The notes under the pieces: generated by a model | Told to the model about the DNA's origin: nothing | Seen by the model: only the letters and a program-made list of their open reading frames with translations | Database searches by the model: none | DNA from: Falsochrobactrum ovis | GTDB lineage: Bacteria > Pseudomonadota > Alphaproteobacteria > Rhizobiales > Rhizobiaceae | DNA length: 64,000 bases | Direction of reading: 5' to 3' | NCBI RefSeq assembly: GCF_003259955.1 | Contig: NZ_QLMK01000006.1 | Coordinates: forward strand, 62,001-126,000 | Position numbers and translations under genes: made by a program | Shown: one piece after another, positions 29,132 to 38,111 of the stretch | Layout: every line of letters starts with the position of its first letter | How positions within the stretch are numbered: the first letter of the stretch is position 1

Positions 29132-30580
29132 ATGCAGGTTACTGAAACGCTCAACGAAGGGCTGAAGCGCGAGATTAAAGTCGTGGTTCCGGCCGGAGAT
29201 CTCGAAGCCAAGCTCGGTGAGCGGCTCGAATCTGCTCGCAGTAAGGCGCGCATTAACGGCTTCCGTCCTGGCAAGGTGCCTGTGTCGCATCTGCGCAAAA
29301 TGTATGGCAAGTCCTTCATGGCCGAGATTGTCAACGAAATTCTAAACGAATCTTCGCGGTCGATTCTTGCTGAGCGCAATGAAAAATCTGCCACTCAGCC
29401 AGAAGTCATCATGTCGGAAGATGAGAAAGAGGCAGAATTGGTGCTTGATGGTAAGGCCGATTTTGTTTTCTCGCTCAACTATGAAGTTCTGCCTGCAATC
29501 GAAATTAAAGACTTCTCCAAGATCGAAGTCACACGCGAAGTTGTAGACATCCCTGAAGAAGAAGTCGACGAGCAGGTCAAGCGCATCGCATCCTCCGCCC
29601 GCACTTTTGAGCCAAAGAAGGGCAAAGCTGGCAATGATGATCGTGTTACGATCGATTATCTCGGCAAAATTGATGGCGAGCCTTTTGAAGGCGGTGCCGA
29701 CAATGATGCGCAGCTTATCCTTGGCTCAGGCCAATTCATTCCGGGTTTTGAAGAGCAGCTCGTTGGCGTCAAAGCTGGAGATGAAAAGACCATCAATGTA
29801 ACCTTCCCAGCTGATTATGGTGCGACGCATCTTGCTGGCAAGGAAGCTACTTTTGACATCAAGGTCAAGGAAGTTGCGAAGGCAACTGAGCAGGAACTCA
29901 ACGACGAAACGGCCAAAAAACTTGGCATCGAATCACTTGAGCGTCTTCGTGAAATCGTTCGTGAGCAGATCGAAAGTCAATATGGTCAGATCACGCGTCA
30001 GAAGGTAAAGCGCCAGATTCTGGATGCTTTGGATAATGACTATCAGTTTGAAACGCCGCAGAAGCTTGTTGATGCTGAATTCAACAATATCTGGCAGCAG
30101 ATTAATTTCGATCTGCAGCAGGCTGGTCGCACTTTCGAAGATGAAGAAACTACGGAAGAAGCTGCTCGCGAAGAATATCGCAAGCTTGCTGAACGTCGTG
30201 TACGTCTTGGACTGGTTCTTTCTGAAATCGGCGAAAAGGCTGGTGTAGAAGTTTCGGAAGAAGAATTGCAGCGCGCAGTTTACGATCAGGTTCGCCGTTA
30301 TCCCGGTCAGGAAAAGGAAATTTACGAATTCCTTCGCAAGACGCCTGATGCGGTAGCCAATTTGCGGGCGCCGATTTTTGAAGAAAAAGTCGTTGATCAT
30401 TTGCTGGCCAACATCAAAGTAACCGATAAAAAAGTTTCGAAAGAAGAACTGACAGCTGAAGAAGACGAAGTAGCGACTGAAGCAAAGCCTGCGAAAAAGG
30501 CCGCGCCAAAAAAGAAAGCCGCTCCTAAGAAAAAAGCTGAAGCCGCCAAAACTGAAGAAAAAAAATCGGACGAAGCATAA
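29132..30580 (+). CDS. tig: Trigger factor
   Basis: A 482-residue ribosome-associated chaperone and prolyl isomerase. The ribosome-binding domain includes the GFRPGKVP loop (about residues 44-51). The FKBP domain (about 169-250) has [14 protein letters not shown] and [17 protein letters not shown]. The C-terminal chaperone domain follows and ends in a Lys/Ala-rich tail, common in rhizobial trigger factors. It folds nascent chains at the ribosome exit. Confidence 0.96.
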   Translation: MQVTETLNEGLKREIKVVVPAGDLEAKLGERLESARSKARINGFRPGKVPVSHLRKMYGKSFMAEIVNEILNESSRSILAERNEKSATQPEVIMSEDEKEAELVLDGKADFVFSLNYEVLPAIEIKDFSKIEVTREVVDIPEEEVDEQVKRIASSARTFEPKKGKAGNDDRVTIDYLGKIDGEPFEGGADNDAQLILGSGQFIPGFEEQLVGVKAGDEKTINVTFPADYGATHLAGKEATFDIKVKEVAKATEQELNDETAKKLGIESLERLREIVREQIESQYGQITRQKVKRQILDALDNDYQFETPQKLVDAEFNNIWQQINFDLQQAGRTFEDEETTEEAAREEYRKLAERRVRLGLVLSEIGEKAGVEVSEEELQRAVYDQVRRYPGQEKEIYEFLRKTPDAVANLRAPIFEEKVVDHLLANIKVTDKKVSKEELTAEEDEVATEAKPAKKAAPKKKAAPKKKAEAAKTEEKKSDEA

Positions 30581-30604
30581 GTCATACCGATTGAAATCAT
30601 ACGG

Positions 30605-30630
30605 AAGGGCCGCGCTTTGCGCGGCCTTTT
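30605..30630 (+). terminator. Terminator after tig
   Basis: GGCCGCGC pairs with GCGCGGCC around a TTT loop, extended by A-T pairs, and is followed by TTTTC. It ends the trigger factor transcript ahead of gatB. Confidence 0.85.
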
Positions 30631-30716
30631 CGTTCCAATAAGCCTAAAAGCTTGCATCGCTAGGGGCTTTGTTCTAGCGAATATACATTCAGTTTTTACA
30701 CAATTGACGAGCCAAA

Positions 30717-32219
30717 ATGTCCCTTATCGATACGCGCACGCCTGAACCCAAACGTTTCATTTCCGGAGCTACCGGCGACTGGGAAGTCGTCATTGGTATG
30801 GAGGTCCACGCACAGGTCACGTCCGAGTCGAAGCTGTTTTCGGGTGCTTCCACGGCGTTTGGATCTGAGCCGAATTCTAACGTCTCTTTGGTGGATGCCG
30901 CAATGCCCGGCATGCTGCCAGTGTTGAATATGGAATGCGTAAAACAAGCGGTTCGCACTGGCCTTGGTCTCAAAGCGCAGATCAATCTTAAGTCAGTTTT
31001 TGACCGTAAGAACTATTTCTATCCCGATCTACCACAAGGTTATCAGATTTCGCAGTTCAAACAGCCAATCGTTGGCGAAGGCAAGATTATGATCTCTGTC
31101 GGACCCGATAATAAGGGTCAGTTTGAAGATGTGGAAATTGGGATTGAACGTCTGCATCTCGAGCAAGATGCCGGCAAATCTATGCATGACCAGCACCCAA
31201 CAATGTCCTATGTCGATCTAAATCGGTCTGGTGTGGCGTTGATGGAAATCGTTTCCAAGCCCGATATGCGGTCATCTGATGAAGCACGCGCCTATTTGAC
31301 CAAATTGCGGACAATTCTTCGCTATCTTGGCACCTGTGACGGCAATATGGATGAAGGCTCAATGCGGGCTGACGTTAACGTATCCGTTCGGCGTCCTGGC
31401 GAAGAATTTGGCACACGCTGCGAAATTAAGAACGTAAATTCGATTCGCTTTGTTGGTCAGGCAATTGAATATGAAGCCCGTCGCCAGATCGCTATTTTGG
31501 AAGACGGTGGAACCATTGATCAGGAAACCCGTCTGTTTGATCCGGTAAAGGGCGAAACCCGATCCATGCGAACCAAAGAAGAAGCGCATGACTATCGTTA
31601 TTTCCCTGATCCAGACCTGCTTCCGCTTGAGTTCGATCAGGCTTTCGTCGATGCGCTTGCTGCCGAATTGCCTGAACTTCCGGATGATAAAAAACAGCGC
31701 CTGATCGAAACGCAAGGTATTTCAGTCTATGACGCTTCGATCATCGTCACCGAAAAAGCCATTGCAGATTATTATGAATCTGTAGCCGATGGTCGTGATG
31801 GAAAGGCTGCTGCCAACTGGGTTATCAATGATTTGCTGGGCGCACTTAACAAAGCTGGCAAAAGCATTGAAGAATCGCCGATCAATCCCGAACAGCTTGG
31901 CGCAATCATTGATCTGATCAAGGAAGGCACGATTTCTGGTAAGATCGCAAAAGACCTCTTCGAAATCATCTGGAACGAGGGTGGTGATCCGAAGAAAGTC
32001 GTAGAAGAACGCGGCATGAAACAGGTAACCGATACCGGCGCTATCGAAAAAGCTGTTGATGACGTTATCGCTGCCAATCCTGAGAAGGTTGAACAAGCCA
32101 AGGTTAAGCCTGCGCTTGCTGGTTGGTTCGTTGGACAGGTTATGAAGGCCACAGGCGGCAAGGCTAATCCTCAGGCAGTTAATGAACTGGTCAAAAACAA
32201 GCTCGGGATAGAAGAATAA
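30717..32219 (+). CDS. gatB: Aspartyl/glutamyl-tRNA(Asn/Gln) amidotransferase subunit B
   Basis: A 500-residue Gat[14 protein letters not shown] near residue 25, [16 protein letters not shown], and [22 protein letters not shown] are signature segments; the C-terminal YqeY-like tail binds tRNA. With GatA and GatC it converts misacylated Glu-tRNA-Gln or Asp-tRNA-Asn. gatA and gatC are not in the window. The stop overlaps the GNAT start by one base (TAATG). Confidence 0.96.
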   Translation: MSLIDTRTPEPKRFISGATGDWEVVIGMEVHAQVTSESKLFSGASTAFGSEPNSNVSLVDAAMPGMLPVLNMECVKQAVRTGLGLKAQINLKSVFDRKNYFYPDLPQGYQISQFKQPIVGEGKIMISVGPDNKGQFEDVEIGIERLHLEQDAGKSMHDQHPTMSYVDLNRSGVALMEIVSKPDMRSSDEARAYLTKLRTILRYLGTCDGNMDEGSMRADVNVSVRRPGEEFGTRCEIKNVNSIRFVGQAIEYEARRQIAILEDGGTIDQETRLFDPVKGETRSMRTKEEAHDYRYFPDPDLLPLEFDQAFVDALAAELPELPDDKKQRLIETQGISVYDASIIVTEKAIADYYESVADGRDGKAAANWVINDLLGALNKAGKSIEESPINPEQLGAIIDLIKEGTISGKIAKDLFEIIWNEGGDPKKVVEERGMKQVTDTGAIEKAVDDVIAANPEKVEQAKVKPALAGWFVGQVMKATGGKANPQAVNELVKNKLGIEE

Positions 32220-32722
32220 TGTGGGTTCGGAGTGCCAGTGTGTCTGATCTGCAAGCAGTCCATAAGCTGCTATTAGAAACCTGGCACGCCACCTATGATG
32301 ATATATTGGGCCGAGAAATGGTAACGGATGTTACCAATCAGTGGCATTCCCTAGCTGTACTACAAAAGAATCTGAGCAAACCATATTCCGAATTTGTTGT
32401 TGCAGACGATGGCGAAGGCCGGATTGTCGGCATGGCCTTTGCCAGACAGAGTGAAAAGAATAGGGCGTTTTTGCATCAATTATATGTGCTTCCAGAATCC
32501 CAACTCCAGGGTATCGGCACAATGCTTCTCTCCGAGGTGGAAATGGCCTTTCCCGATGTAAGCAGCATCCGGCTTGAAGCAATTGAACGAAATGAACGCG
32601 CTATTCGCTTTTTTGAGCAAAAAGACTATAAACGTGTAGATCGCAATGAAGATTGGGGCAGTGTCACCAGCAAAGAGCCAGTGCTGATCTTGGAAAAACA
32701 GCTGTCAAGCTGGAGTATCTAG
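32219..32722 (+). CDS. GNAT family N-acetyltransferase
   Basis: A 167-residue GNAT-fold protein. LHQLYVLPESQLQGIGTMLL is motif A for acetyl-CoA binding, and NERAIRFFEQKDYKRV is the typical C-terminal motif B. The substrate cannot be read from the sequence. Translation is coupled to gatB through a TAATG junction. Confidence 0.85.
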   Translation: MWVRSASVSDLQAVHKLLLETWHATYDDILGREMVTDVTNQWHSLAVLQKNLSKPYSEFVVADDGEGRIVGMAFARQSEKNRAFLHQLYVLPESQLQGIGTMLLSEVEMAFPDVSSIRLEAIERNERAIRFFEQKDYKRVDRNEDWGSVTSKEPVLILEKQLSSWSI

Positions 32723-32835
32723 CTGATCACTCGTAATCGCGGCAACTTGCCTCTTGCTTCACTAAAAAGCACGCGGCATAAGAAATGCAAATCCGGCGAC
32801 TTTTCGCCCGGGGAAAATACGGATCTGGATAGGTC

Positions 32836-33246
32836 ATGAAAAAATTTATTACGCAGTTCTTCACTTGGTGGAACGGCCAGACACTCGGAACCCGCTTTCA
32901 TACTTGGCGCAAAGGTGAACGCGTAGGCGAAGATGAGTATGGTAATGTGTATTATCAGGGCGGCAAGGATTCAGAAGGTCGTACGCGTCGCTGGGTGATT
33001 TTCAACGGTTACTCTGAAGCCAGTGCTATTCCTGCTGGCTGGAACGGTTGGATACATCATCGGGTCGACACACCACCAAGCAAAGAGGACTATAAGCCGC
33101 GTGAGTGGCAGAAGCCTCACTTGCAGAATTTGACAGGCACGCCTTACGCTTATCGGCCGAAAGGTGCCATCGCAATGCCAGGCACACAGCCAGCCGAACG
33201 GCCACGTGTAACGGGTGAGTATGACGCCTGGACGCCGGGTAACTGA
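32836..33246 (+). CDS. NADH:ubiquinone oxidoreductase NDUFA12-family subunit
   Basis: A 136-residue homologue of the mitochondrial complex I subunit NDUFA12 (B17.2). The conserved core includes GTRFHTWRKGERVGEDEYGNVYYQ, RRWVIFNGYSEAS and PAGWNGWIHHRVD. In alphaproteobacteria this accessory subunit associates with complex I. The C-terminal part is proline-rich with TGEYDAWTP. Confidence 0.92.
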   Translation: MKKFITQFFTWWNGQTLGTRFHTWRKGERVGEDEYGNVYYQGGKDSEGRTRRWVIFNGYSEASAIPAGWNGWIHHRVDTPPSKEDYKPREWQKPHLQNLTGTPYAYRPKGAIAMPGTQPAERPRVTGEYDAWTPGN

Positions 33247-33255
33247 TAACATTCT

Positions 33256-33287
33256 AGTCCGGCGGCTTGTTGTTTGCCGGACTTTGC
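33256..33287 (+). terminator. Hairpin terminator after the NDUFA12-family gene
   Basis: AGTCCGGC pairs with GCCGGACT over 8 bp with a 12-base loop, followed by TTGCC. The U-run is short, so termination may be partial. Confidence 0.55.
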
Positions 33288-33416
33288 CTTTCTAGCGATA
33301 AAGCTTTGAGGACAAACGGATCGGATTGTCTTTGATAGCGCATTGTTGCTTGCGAGCCGGCCACGAATCGTCACATTTGATCTCTAGAATCCAATCCAGC
33401 TTAAACTTTAACTATT

Positions 33417-33890
33417 TTGAGGCGGATTTCCGTTTTGACGAAGCATAGTTCCGGCATAGCAATTAAAAACGGCAGCGGATTTTATAAGACAGCGCAAATT
33501 ATTTTACTTGCTCTCACCGCAGCCAGTGCAAGCTTAAATATGGCCTATGCGGAACGGATTTCCAATCCAGTTGCTGAGTTCTCTGGGCTCGATAAAATCA
33601 CCGGTCGTATCACGACTTTTGACGTGTATATAGATGAAACTGTCCAGTTTGGTGCTTTACAGGTGACGCCGAAAGTCTGTTACAGCAGAACTGAGGATGA
33701 AGCGCCGCTTACCGACAGTTTTGTAGAAGTCGACGAGATCACGTTAGATCGAAAAATTCGAAGAATTTTCACCGGTTGGATGTTTGCCGACAGTCCCGGT
33801 CTTAACGCAGTTGAGCATCCGGTTTACGATGTCTGGTTAAAAAATTGTAAACAAAATTCGACGGTTCCTGCTCCCGCTTCAAGCCGTTAA
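33417..33890 (+). CDS. DUF2155 family secreted protein
   Basis: A 157-residue protein, with a signal peptide (IILLALTAASASLNMAYA) and a mature DUF2155 domain with FDVYIDETVQFGALQVTPKVCYSR and EHPVYDVWLKNCKQN. The two conserved cysteines suggest a periplasmic disulfide. The start is TTG 33417 or TTG 33435; no ATG precedes the signal peptide. This is the one intact copy: partial, decayed copies lie at 34490-34533 and about 35404-35590. Confidence 0.8.
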   Translation: MRRISVLTKHSSGIAIKNGSGFYKTAQIILLALTAASASLNMAYAERISNPVAEFSGLDKITGRITTFDVYIDETVQFGALQVTPKVCYSRTEDEAPLTDSFVEVDEITLDRKIRRIFTGWMFADSPGLNAVEHPVYDVWLKNCKQNSTVPAPASSR

Positions 33891-34002
33891 TTTCCCGCTA
33901 TTTTATTTTTTATTCCTTCTTAAATTTCACCCTCGGTAGTTGGGGTTTTTATATCTCGCCGCATGGGATATTTAATTTTTGTGCTTATTTAAAGGAATAA
34001 AA

Positions 34003-34305
34003 ATGAAAAAAATTGCGTTGAGTCTTATACTTGTAATTTCGGTTTGCGGTAGTTCCAATGCATCATCAACTGGTGCAAAGACGTCTTCTGGCAATGACTT
34101 TAAGCCGGACGATTCAATTTTGCGAAATTGGGCGATCATTAAATGCCAAGACATGATTCGTCAGGACAATGGAGAAGATATAGAGAAACTTAAGTATAAT
34201 GCGATCGATCTGTCCCATTCATTTCGTGAAAGTCCAGCATTACATGACCGCTTTAACAGATGTGTGGATGAAACGCTCGAATTATTAAAGCGCCAGTATA
34301 GTTAG
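34003..34305 (+). CDS. Small secreted two-cysteine protein X1 (unknown function)
   Basis: A 100-residue protein. The signal peptide (KKIALSLILVISVCGSSNA) should be cut after Ala20 (AxA-type site in all three paralogues). The mature part has a Ser/Thr-rich linker, then a predicted helical domain with ILRNWAIIKCQ (Cys48) and LHDRFNRCVDE (Cys87), likely joined by a disulfide. Cys15 is inside the signal peptide without a good lipobox. AAAGGAAT precedes the ATG by 4 bases. The family is not recognised. A small helical periplasmic protein with two cysteines recalls T6SS immunity families such as Tai4, but the resemblance is weak. X2 is a near copy. Confidence 0.75.
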   Translation: MKKIALSLILVISVCGSSNASSTGAKTSSGNDFKPDDSILRNWAIIKCQDMIRQDNGEDIEKLKYNAIDLSHSFRESPALHDRFNRCVDETLELLKRQYS

Positions 34306-34338
34306 ATTAACTTTAGTTGTATCTGACTTAATTTAGGC

Positions 34339-34445
34339 CATAAAAAACTGCACTGCTTTAAGTGTGTTTTCGAGAAGCTTCTCAATATTGCGCCAATTTC
34401 CACCGCACCAAAACGTCCAGGACGTGGTGCGGTGAATTCAACTCC
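34339..34445 (-). pseudogene. Remnant of the aat 3' end (unit 1)
   Basis: This stretch aligns with the last about 35 codons of the intact aat at 36079-36185. On the minus strand it can be read as EFTAPRPGRFGAVEI, against [15 protein letters not shown] in the intact protein, and then degenerates. No start or catalytic region is present. Confidence 0.8.
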
Positions 34446-34489
34446 AAATTCGCAAATTCCTGACATTTCATTTGCTCCTGGTAACGGGT

Positions 34490-34533
34490 GCAGGCAAAGT
34501 TCCACGGTTCCTGCTCCCGCTGCAAGCCGTTGA
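34490..34533 (+). pseudogene. Remnant of the DUF2155 3' end (unit 2)
   Basis: The bases CGGTTCCTGCTCCCGC and the following AAGCCGTTGATTTCC match the end of the intact DUF2155 gene (33864 onward), with the TAA stop replaced by TGA. The upstream joint with the aat remnant marks a duplication or deletion breakpoint near 34490. Confidence 0.75.
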
Positions 34534-34656
34534 TTTCCTGTTATTTTATTTTTAATTGTTCTTAAATTTCGCCCTAAGTAGTTGGGATTTTTATATCCTT
34601 CTACATGGGTTACTTTATTTGTTCTTATTTAAAGGATTGAAAATGGAGGATTAAAA

Positions 34657-34965
34657 ATGAAAAAAATTGCGTTGAGCCTTATGCTTCTGATGCCGGTTTG
34701 CAGTAGCTCCATTGCATCATCAAGCGGTGTAGAGGCGTCTTCCGGCACTAATTTACAGCCGGATGAGGGAATCTTGCGAAATTGGGCGATTATTAAATGC
34801 CAAGAGGAGGTTCATGAGTATAACGGCGAAGATATGGAGAAAGTTAGGGACAATGCTATGGATCTGTCCTATTCATTTCGGGAAAATCCGGAATTACATG
34901 ATCGCTTTAACAGATGCGTGGAGGAAGAACTACAAATGTTAAAGATCGAGTACAATATAAAATAA
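34657..34965 (+). CDS. Small secreted two-cysteine protein X2 (unknown function)
   Basis: A 102-residue paralogue of X1 with the same signal peptide layout (cleavage after Ala20) and the same cysteines (Cys48 in WAIIKCQ, Cys87 in RFNRCVEE). It differs mainly in the charged middle segment and the C-terminus. A short local duplication upstream (GGATTGAAAATG then GGATTAAAAATG) leaves a 3-codon mini-frame ATG GAG GAT TAA and creates a GGAGG ribosome site 7 bases before the real start. No family was recognised. Confidence 0.75.
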   Translation: MKKIALSLMLLMPVCSSSIASSSGVEASSGTNLQPDEGILRNWAIIKCQEEVHEYNGEDMEKVRDNAMDLSYSFRENPELHDRFNRCVEEELQMLKIEYNIK

Positions 34966-34997
34966 TTTTAGCTGTATCTGTTTTAACTTAAGTCATA

Positions 34998-35025
34998 AAA
35001 AACGCACTGCTTTAAATGCGTTTTT
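34998..35025 (+). terminator. Terminator after X2
   Basis: AAAAACGCA pairs with TGCGTTTTT across a 10-base loop. It derives from the C-terminal codons of the aat remnant, where the equivalent hairpin in intact aat is weaker, and now works as a plausible terminator for X2. Confidence 0.65.
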
Positions 35026-35232
35026 GGTAGGTTTTCATTATCTTTATGCTCAATGTCCGCCGCGCCAAATCGCCCAGATCTGGTGCGGTGAATTTGCATC
35101 CAGCATCGCAAATGCCGACATTTGAGTGTGATAGGTCGATCCAATTTCGGAAACATCCCGTCCTCGGCCGAACAGGTTTTCCTTAAAAAATGCCCGTCCA
35201 ATAGTAGCGCCGTATAGCCTGCCGAACAATTA
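35000..35232 (-). pseudogene. Longer remnant of the aat 3' half (unit 2)
   Basis: The region aligns with intact aat at about 36085-36325. Recognisable pieces on the minus strand include RFGAADIEHKDNE (intact: [13 protein letters not shown]) and the segment around the [10 protein letters not shown] codons, interrupted by indels and frame changes. The catalytic core and start are missing. Confidence 0.8.
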
Positions 35233-35275
35233 CTGCAGGGCGATTCCGATATGATCAAAAATTAACGGCAATGCT

Positions 35276-35400
35276 GAACAAGGGCAGGGAAGTTTTTAAC
35301 ATCACGTAGCACAAACTTCATCAAGCACGTGGCGAAGTCGTATAGATTTAATGCGATTGCGACCGCGCACAATTAACTTGTCTATATAGCTGGGATAATA
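35276..35400 (-). pseudogene. Remnant of the accC 3' end (unit 2)
   Basis: About 125 bases closely follow the accC region 36799-36922, for example AACAAGGGCAG, CTTCATCAAGCACG and ATGCGATTGCGACCG, with scattered substitutions and no matching open frame. It shows that the duplicated segment reached from DUF2155 past aat into accC. Confidence 0.8.
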
Positions 35401-35403
35401 GCA

Positions 35404-35590
35404 ATCTAAGATAGCGCAAGTCATTTACTTGCTCGCGCCACCACAATGCAAAATTAAATATGGGTCCGTTGCAGGTAACTCCGCGAGCATTGCACAGCAA
35501 AGCTGGATGATATGGCGCTAATGCCAATTTATAGGTCGACAGGATCGGACTATATTGAACAATAGGAAGAATTTTAACTGTTGATGTGTG
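35404..35590 (+). pseudogene. Decayed DUF2155 copy (unit 3)
   Basis: Pieces of the DUF2155 gene are recognisable in order: the signal-peptide codons (AAGATAGCGCAAGTCATT, ATTTACTTGCTCGC), then TTGCAGGTAACTCCG, and GGAAGAATTTTAACTG near the end. An internal segment is deleted and frames are broken. The joint with the accC remnant near 35400 marks the tandem-duplication junction. Confidence 0.75.
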
Positions 35591-35733
35591 TAGATAGTCT
35601 TTTCCTTCGCTATATTTAATTTATATTTTAATTTTATTTTTCAATTTTATTCAATTACTGCCCTAAGGAATTGGTATTTTAAAATATTTGTACATGAACT
35701 ATGTCGTTTTTGTATTTATTTAAAGGATTAAAA

Positions 35734-36039
35734 ATGAAAAAAATTGCCTTAAGCCTTATGCTTGTAATGTCGGTTTGCACTATTGCTAAAGCATCACCAA
35801 ATGATGCAAAGACATCTTCTAGTACTGAATCCAAATGGGACGTTACAGATTACCCAGCATGGGCAGTCTATATATGTCAAAACAGGGCTCATCAAGAAGT
35901 AGATCTTTGGGGAGACCCTGTACCTCATGGCCTTAATTTGCTCAACTCATTTGAAGATAAGCCAGAACTGCAAGAATTCTTTAAGAGATGTGTAGAAGAG
36001 CTGGTCGCAATAAATAAGCGTAACAATAGCTCGAAATAA
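35734..36039 (+). CDS. Small secreted two-cysteine protein X3 (unknown function)
   Basis: A 101-residue, more divergent paralogue of X1/X2. Signal peptide (LSLMLVMSVCTIAKA, cut after Ala20), Cys48 in WAVYICQ and Cys86 in FFKRCVEE are kept, as is the L-x-x-SF-x-x-x-PEL spacing before the second cysteine. The mid-region is different (HQEVDLWGDPVPHG). The ribosome site AAAGGAT and the AT-rich upstream region are shared with the other copies. The gene is convergent with aat. Function unknown. Confidence 0.75.
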   Translation: MKKIALSLMLVMSVCTIAKASPNDAKTSSSTESKWDVTDYPAWAVYICQNRAHQEVDLWGDPVPHGLNLLNSFEDKPELQEFFKRCVEELVAINKRNNSSK

Positions 36040-36078
36040 TTTTAGTTTTAGATGGCTTAACTCAGGCCATCAATAAGA

Positions 36079-36693
36079 TTAAAAAACTGCACTGCTTTTA
36101 AGTGCATTTTCGAGAAGCTTCTCATAATCTTTACGCTCAATTTCCACCGCACCATATCGTTCAAGATGTGGTGTGGTGAATTGCGTGTCTAGCAAGACAA
36201 AGCCCTGGCGTTTGAGGTGAGAGACAAGATAGGCCAAACAGACTTTGGAAGCATCCCGCTCACGGCTAAACATGCTTTCGCCAAAAAATGCTCGTCCAAG
36301 TGTTACGCCGTACAGTCCGCCAACCAGTTGATCGTCCCTCCAAGCCTCGACCGTATGGCAATGGCCTAAATGGAACAGATTTATATAGGCATCACGGATA
36401 GGTTTATTGATCCAAGTACGTGATCGATCTCCTGTGCCGCTGGCACATCCGTCGATTACGCTGACGAAATCACTGTCAATTTTGATCTCAAATTTGTTCT
36501 GCCTGATGGTTTTGCGCAGGCTTCGGGGGATATGAAAATCATCTAACGGGATGATGCCCCGTTTTTCAGGTCGAACCCAAAAAACTTCTGGATCTTCGGC
36601 ATCTTCCGACATTGGAAAAACGCCAGACGCATAGGCTCGCAGGAGCAGTTCCGGTGCGATCAAATATTCGTCCGGCAATGCTCCTGCAGCCAA
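36079..36693 (-). CDS. aat: Leucyl/phenylalanyl-tRNA-protein transferase
   Basis: A 204-residue L/F-transferase. Signature segments are [40 protein letters not shown], and the [18 protein letters not shown] core, followed by [24 protein letters not shown]. It adds Leu or Phe to N-terminal Lys/Arg for the N-end rule pathway feeding ClpS-ClpAP. It starts 6 bp after accC and is the last gene of the aroQ-accB-accC-aat run. A hairpin inside its last codons can act as terminator. Confidence 0.95.
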   Translation of the reverse strand: MAAGALPDEYLIAPELLLRAYASGVFPMSEDAEDPEVFWVRPEKRGIIPLDDFHIPRSLRKTIRQNKFEIKIDSDFVSVIDGCASGTGDRSRTWINKPIRDAYINLFHLGHCHTVEAWRDDQLVGGLYGVTLGRAFFGESMFSRERDASKVCLAYLVSHLKRQGFVLLDTQFTTPHLERYGAVEIERKDYEKLLENALKSSAVF

Positions 36694-36698
36694 TTTAT

Positions 36699-38057
36699 TT
36701 ACAAACCTTTGTTATCGGTATTGCCAGCCAGATATTTCTCTAGCCAATGGATATCGTAATCGCCATTAGCAATATCTTGATTGCTAATCAGCTCTTGGAA
36801 CAAGGGCAGAGTAGTTTTTACACCGTCTACCACAAATTCATCAAGCGCACGACGAAGACGCATCATACATTCGATGCGATTGCGACCATGCACAATGAGC
36901 TTGCCGATAAGGCTGTCATAATAGGGCGGAATTTTATAGCCCGAATAAACGCCTGAATCGACGCGTATGCCAAGCCCACCCGGTGTATGATAATGAGTAA
37001 TCAAGCCCGGCGATGGAGTGAAGTTTCTGGGATCTTCAGCATTGATTCGACACTCGATTGCATGTCCAGAAAAACGAACATCTTTCTGTTGAACCGATAA
37101 GCCAAGCCCTGCTGCAACTCGGATTTGTTCGTGCACAAGATCGATCCCAGTAATGGCTTCTGTGATCGGGTGTTCCACCTGAAGACGCGTGTTCATTTCA
37201 ATGAAATAGAACTCGCCATTTTCGTAAAGGAACTCAATTGTACCGGCGCCACGATAGCCTAATTCCGCGCAGGCTTTAGCACAAATCATGCCTATGCGAT
37301 CACGTTCTTCGGCATTGAGTGCGGGGGAGTTTGCCTCCTCCCAGACTTTCTGGTGACGCCGTTGCAGTGAACAATCACGCTCACCTAGATGGATCGCGTT
37401 GCCCGCACCGTCACCCATAATTTGAACTTCAATATGGCGCGGTTTTTCGAGATATTTTTCGATATAAACCGCATCATCGCCAAATGCGGCACCTGCCTCG
37501 GTACGTGCTGTGGATAGAGCTACCGAAAGTTCCTCTTCGGAATGCGCAACTTTCATACCCCGGCCGCCGCCACCGGCTGACGCTTTGATGATGACAGGAT
37601 ACCCAATTTCCGAAGCAATTCGCTTTGCTTCACTTTCATCGGCTACTCCGCCTTCTGACCCCGGAACTACGGGAATACCGAGGCGTTTTGCGGTGCGCTT
37701 GGCCTCGATTTTATCGCCCATAACCCGGATATGAGAAGCGGTAGGCCCGATAAAAGTGATGTTATGTGCTTCGAGAATTTCGGCAAACTTGGCGTTTTCG
37801 GATAAAAATCCATAGCCTGGATGAATAGCATCCGCGCCGGTAATTTCACATGCCGCGACGATCTGATGAATGTTCAGATAGCTATCACGCGATGGAGGAG
37901 GCCCAATGCAAACGCTTTCATCGGCCAATCGCACATGCATGGCGTCAGCGTCTGCTGTCGAGTGAACGGCGACGGTCTTGATGCCCAGTTCCTTACAGGC
38001 TCTCAGCACACGAAGAGCAATTTCGCCACGGTTGGCTATGAGTATTTTTTGAAACAT
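36699..38057 (-). CDS. accC: Acetyl-CoA carboxylase biotin carboxylase subunit
   Basis: A 452-residue ATP-grasp enzyme. The N-terminal [20 protein letters not shown], the glycine-rich [16 protein letters not shown] loop, and [16 protein letters not shown] with active-site residues are all visible. It carboxylates biotin on AccB in the first step of fatty acid synthesis. It lies 54 bp after accB. Confidence 0.97.
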   Translation of the reverse strand: MFQKILIANRGEIALRVLRACKELGIKTVAVHSTADADAMHVRLADESVCIGPPPSRDSYLNIHQIVAACEITGADAIHPGYGFLSENAKFAEILEAHNITFIGPTASHIRVMGDKIEAKRTAKRLGIPVVPGSEGGVADESEAKRIASEIGYPVIIKASAGGGGRGMKVAHSEEELSVALSTARTEAGAAFGDDAVYIEKYLEKPRHIEVQIMGDGAGNAIHLGERDCSLQRRHQKVWEEANSPALNAEERDRIGMICAKACAELGYRGAGTIEFLYENGEFYFIEMNTRLQVEHPITEAITGIDLVHEQIRVAAGLGLSVQQKDVRFSGHAIECRINAEDPRNFTPSPGLITHYHTPGGLGIRVDSGVYSGYKIPPYYDSLIGKLIVHGRNRIECMMRLRRALDEFVVDGVKTTLPLFQELISNQDIANGDYDIHWLEKYLAGNTDNKGL

Positions 38058-38111
38058 TACGTTTGCTGCCCGTTTCTTGAAAATGCCGGAGGTCGAATAT
38101 GCAACTCGGTA

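Larger units (their letters stand above)
33850..36040. repeat. Tandem segmental amplification carrying three small secreted genes
   Basis: The same gene order recurs three times: end of DUF2155, small secreted gene X, 3' part of aat (and, in the second unit, part of accC). Unit 1 runs from the true DUF2155 end through X1 to an aat remnant. Unit 2 begins with a DUF2155 tail remnant at 34490, then X2, an aat remnant and an accC remnant. Unit 3 begins with a decayed DUF2155 copy at about 35404, then X3 and the intact aat and accC. The flanks are eroded by substitutions and deletions, while X is an intact frame in every unit. Confidence 0.85.

Noticed and set aside
29933-30400. Minus-strand open frame of 155 codons inside the trigger factor gene
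   Set aside because: It is a shadow of the GAA/AAG-rich trigger factor codons and is Phe/Leu-rich in the way such shadows usually are.
33850-36040. CRISPR array or insertion-sequence origin for the repeated AT-rich segment
   Set aside because: Units are hundreds of bases long and carry gene fragments; there are no short regular repeats, no terminal inverted repeats and no transposase.
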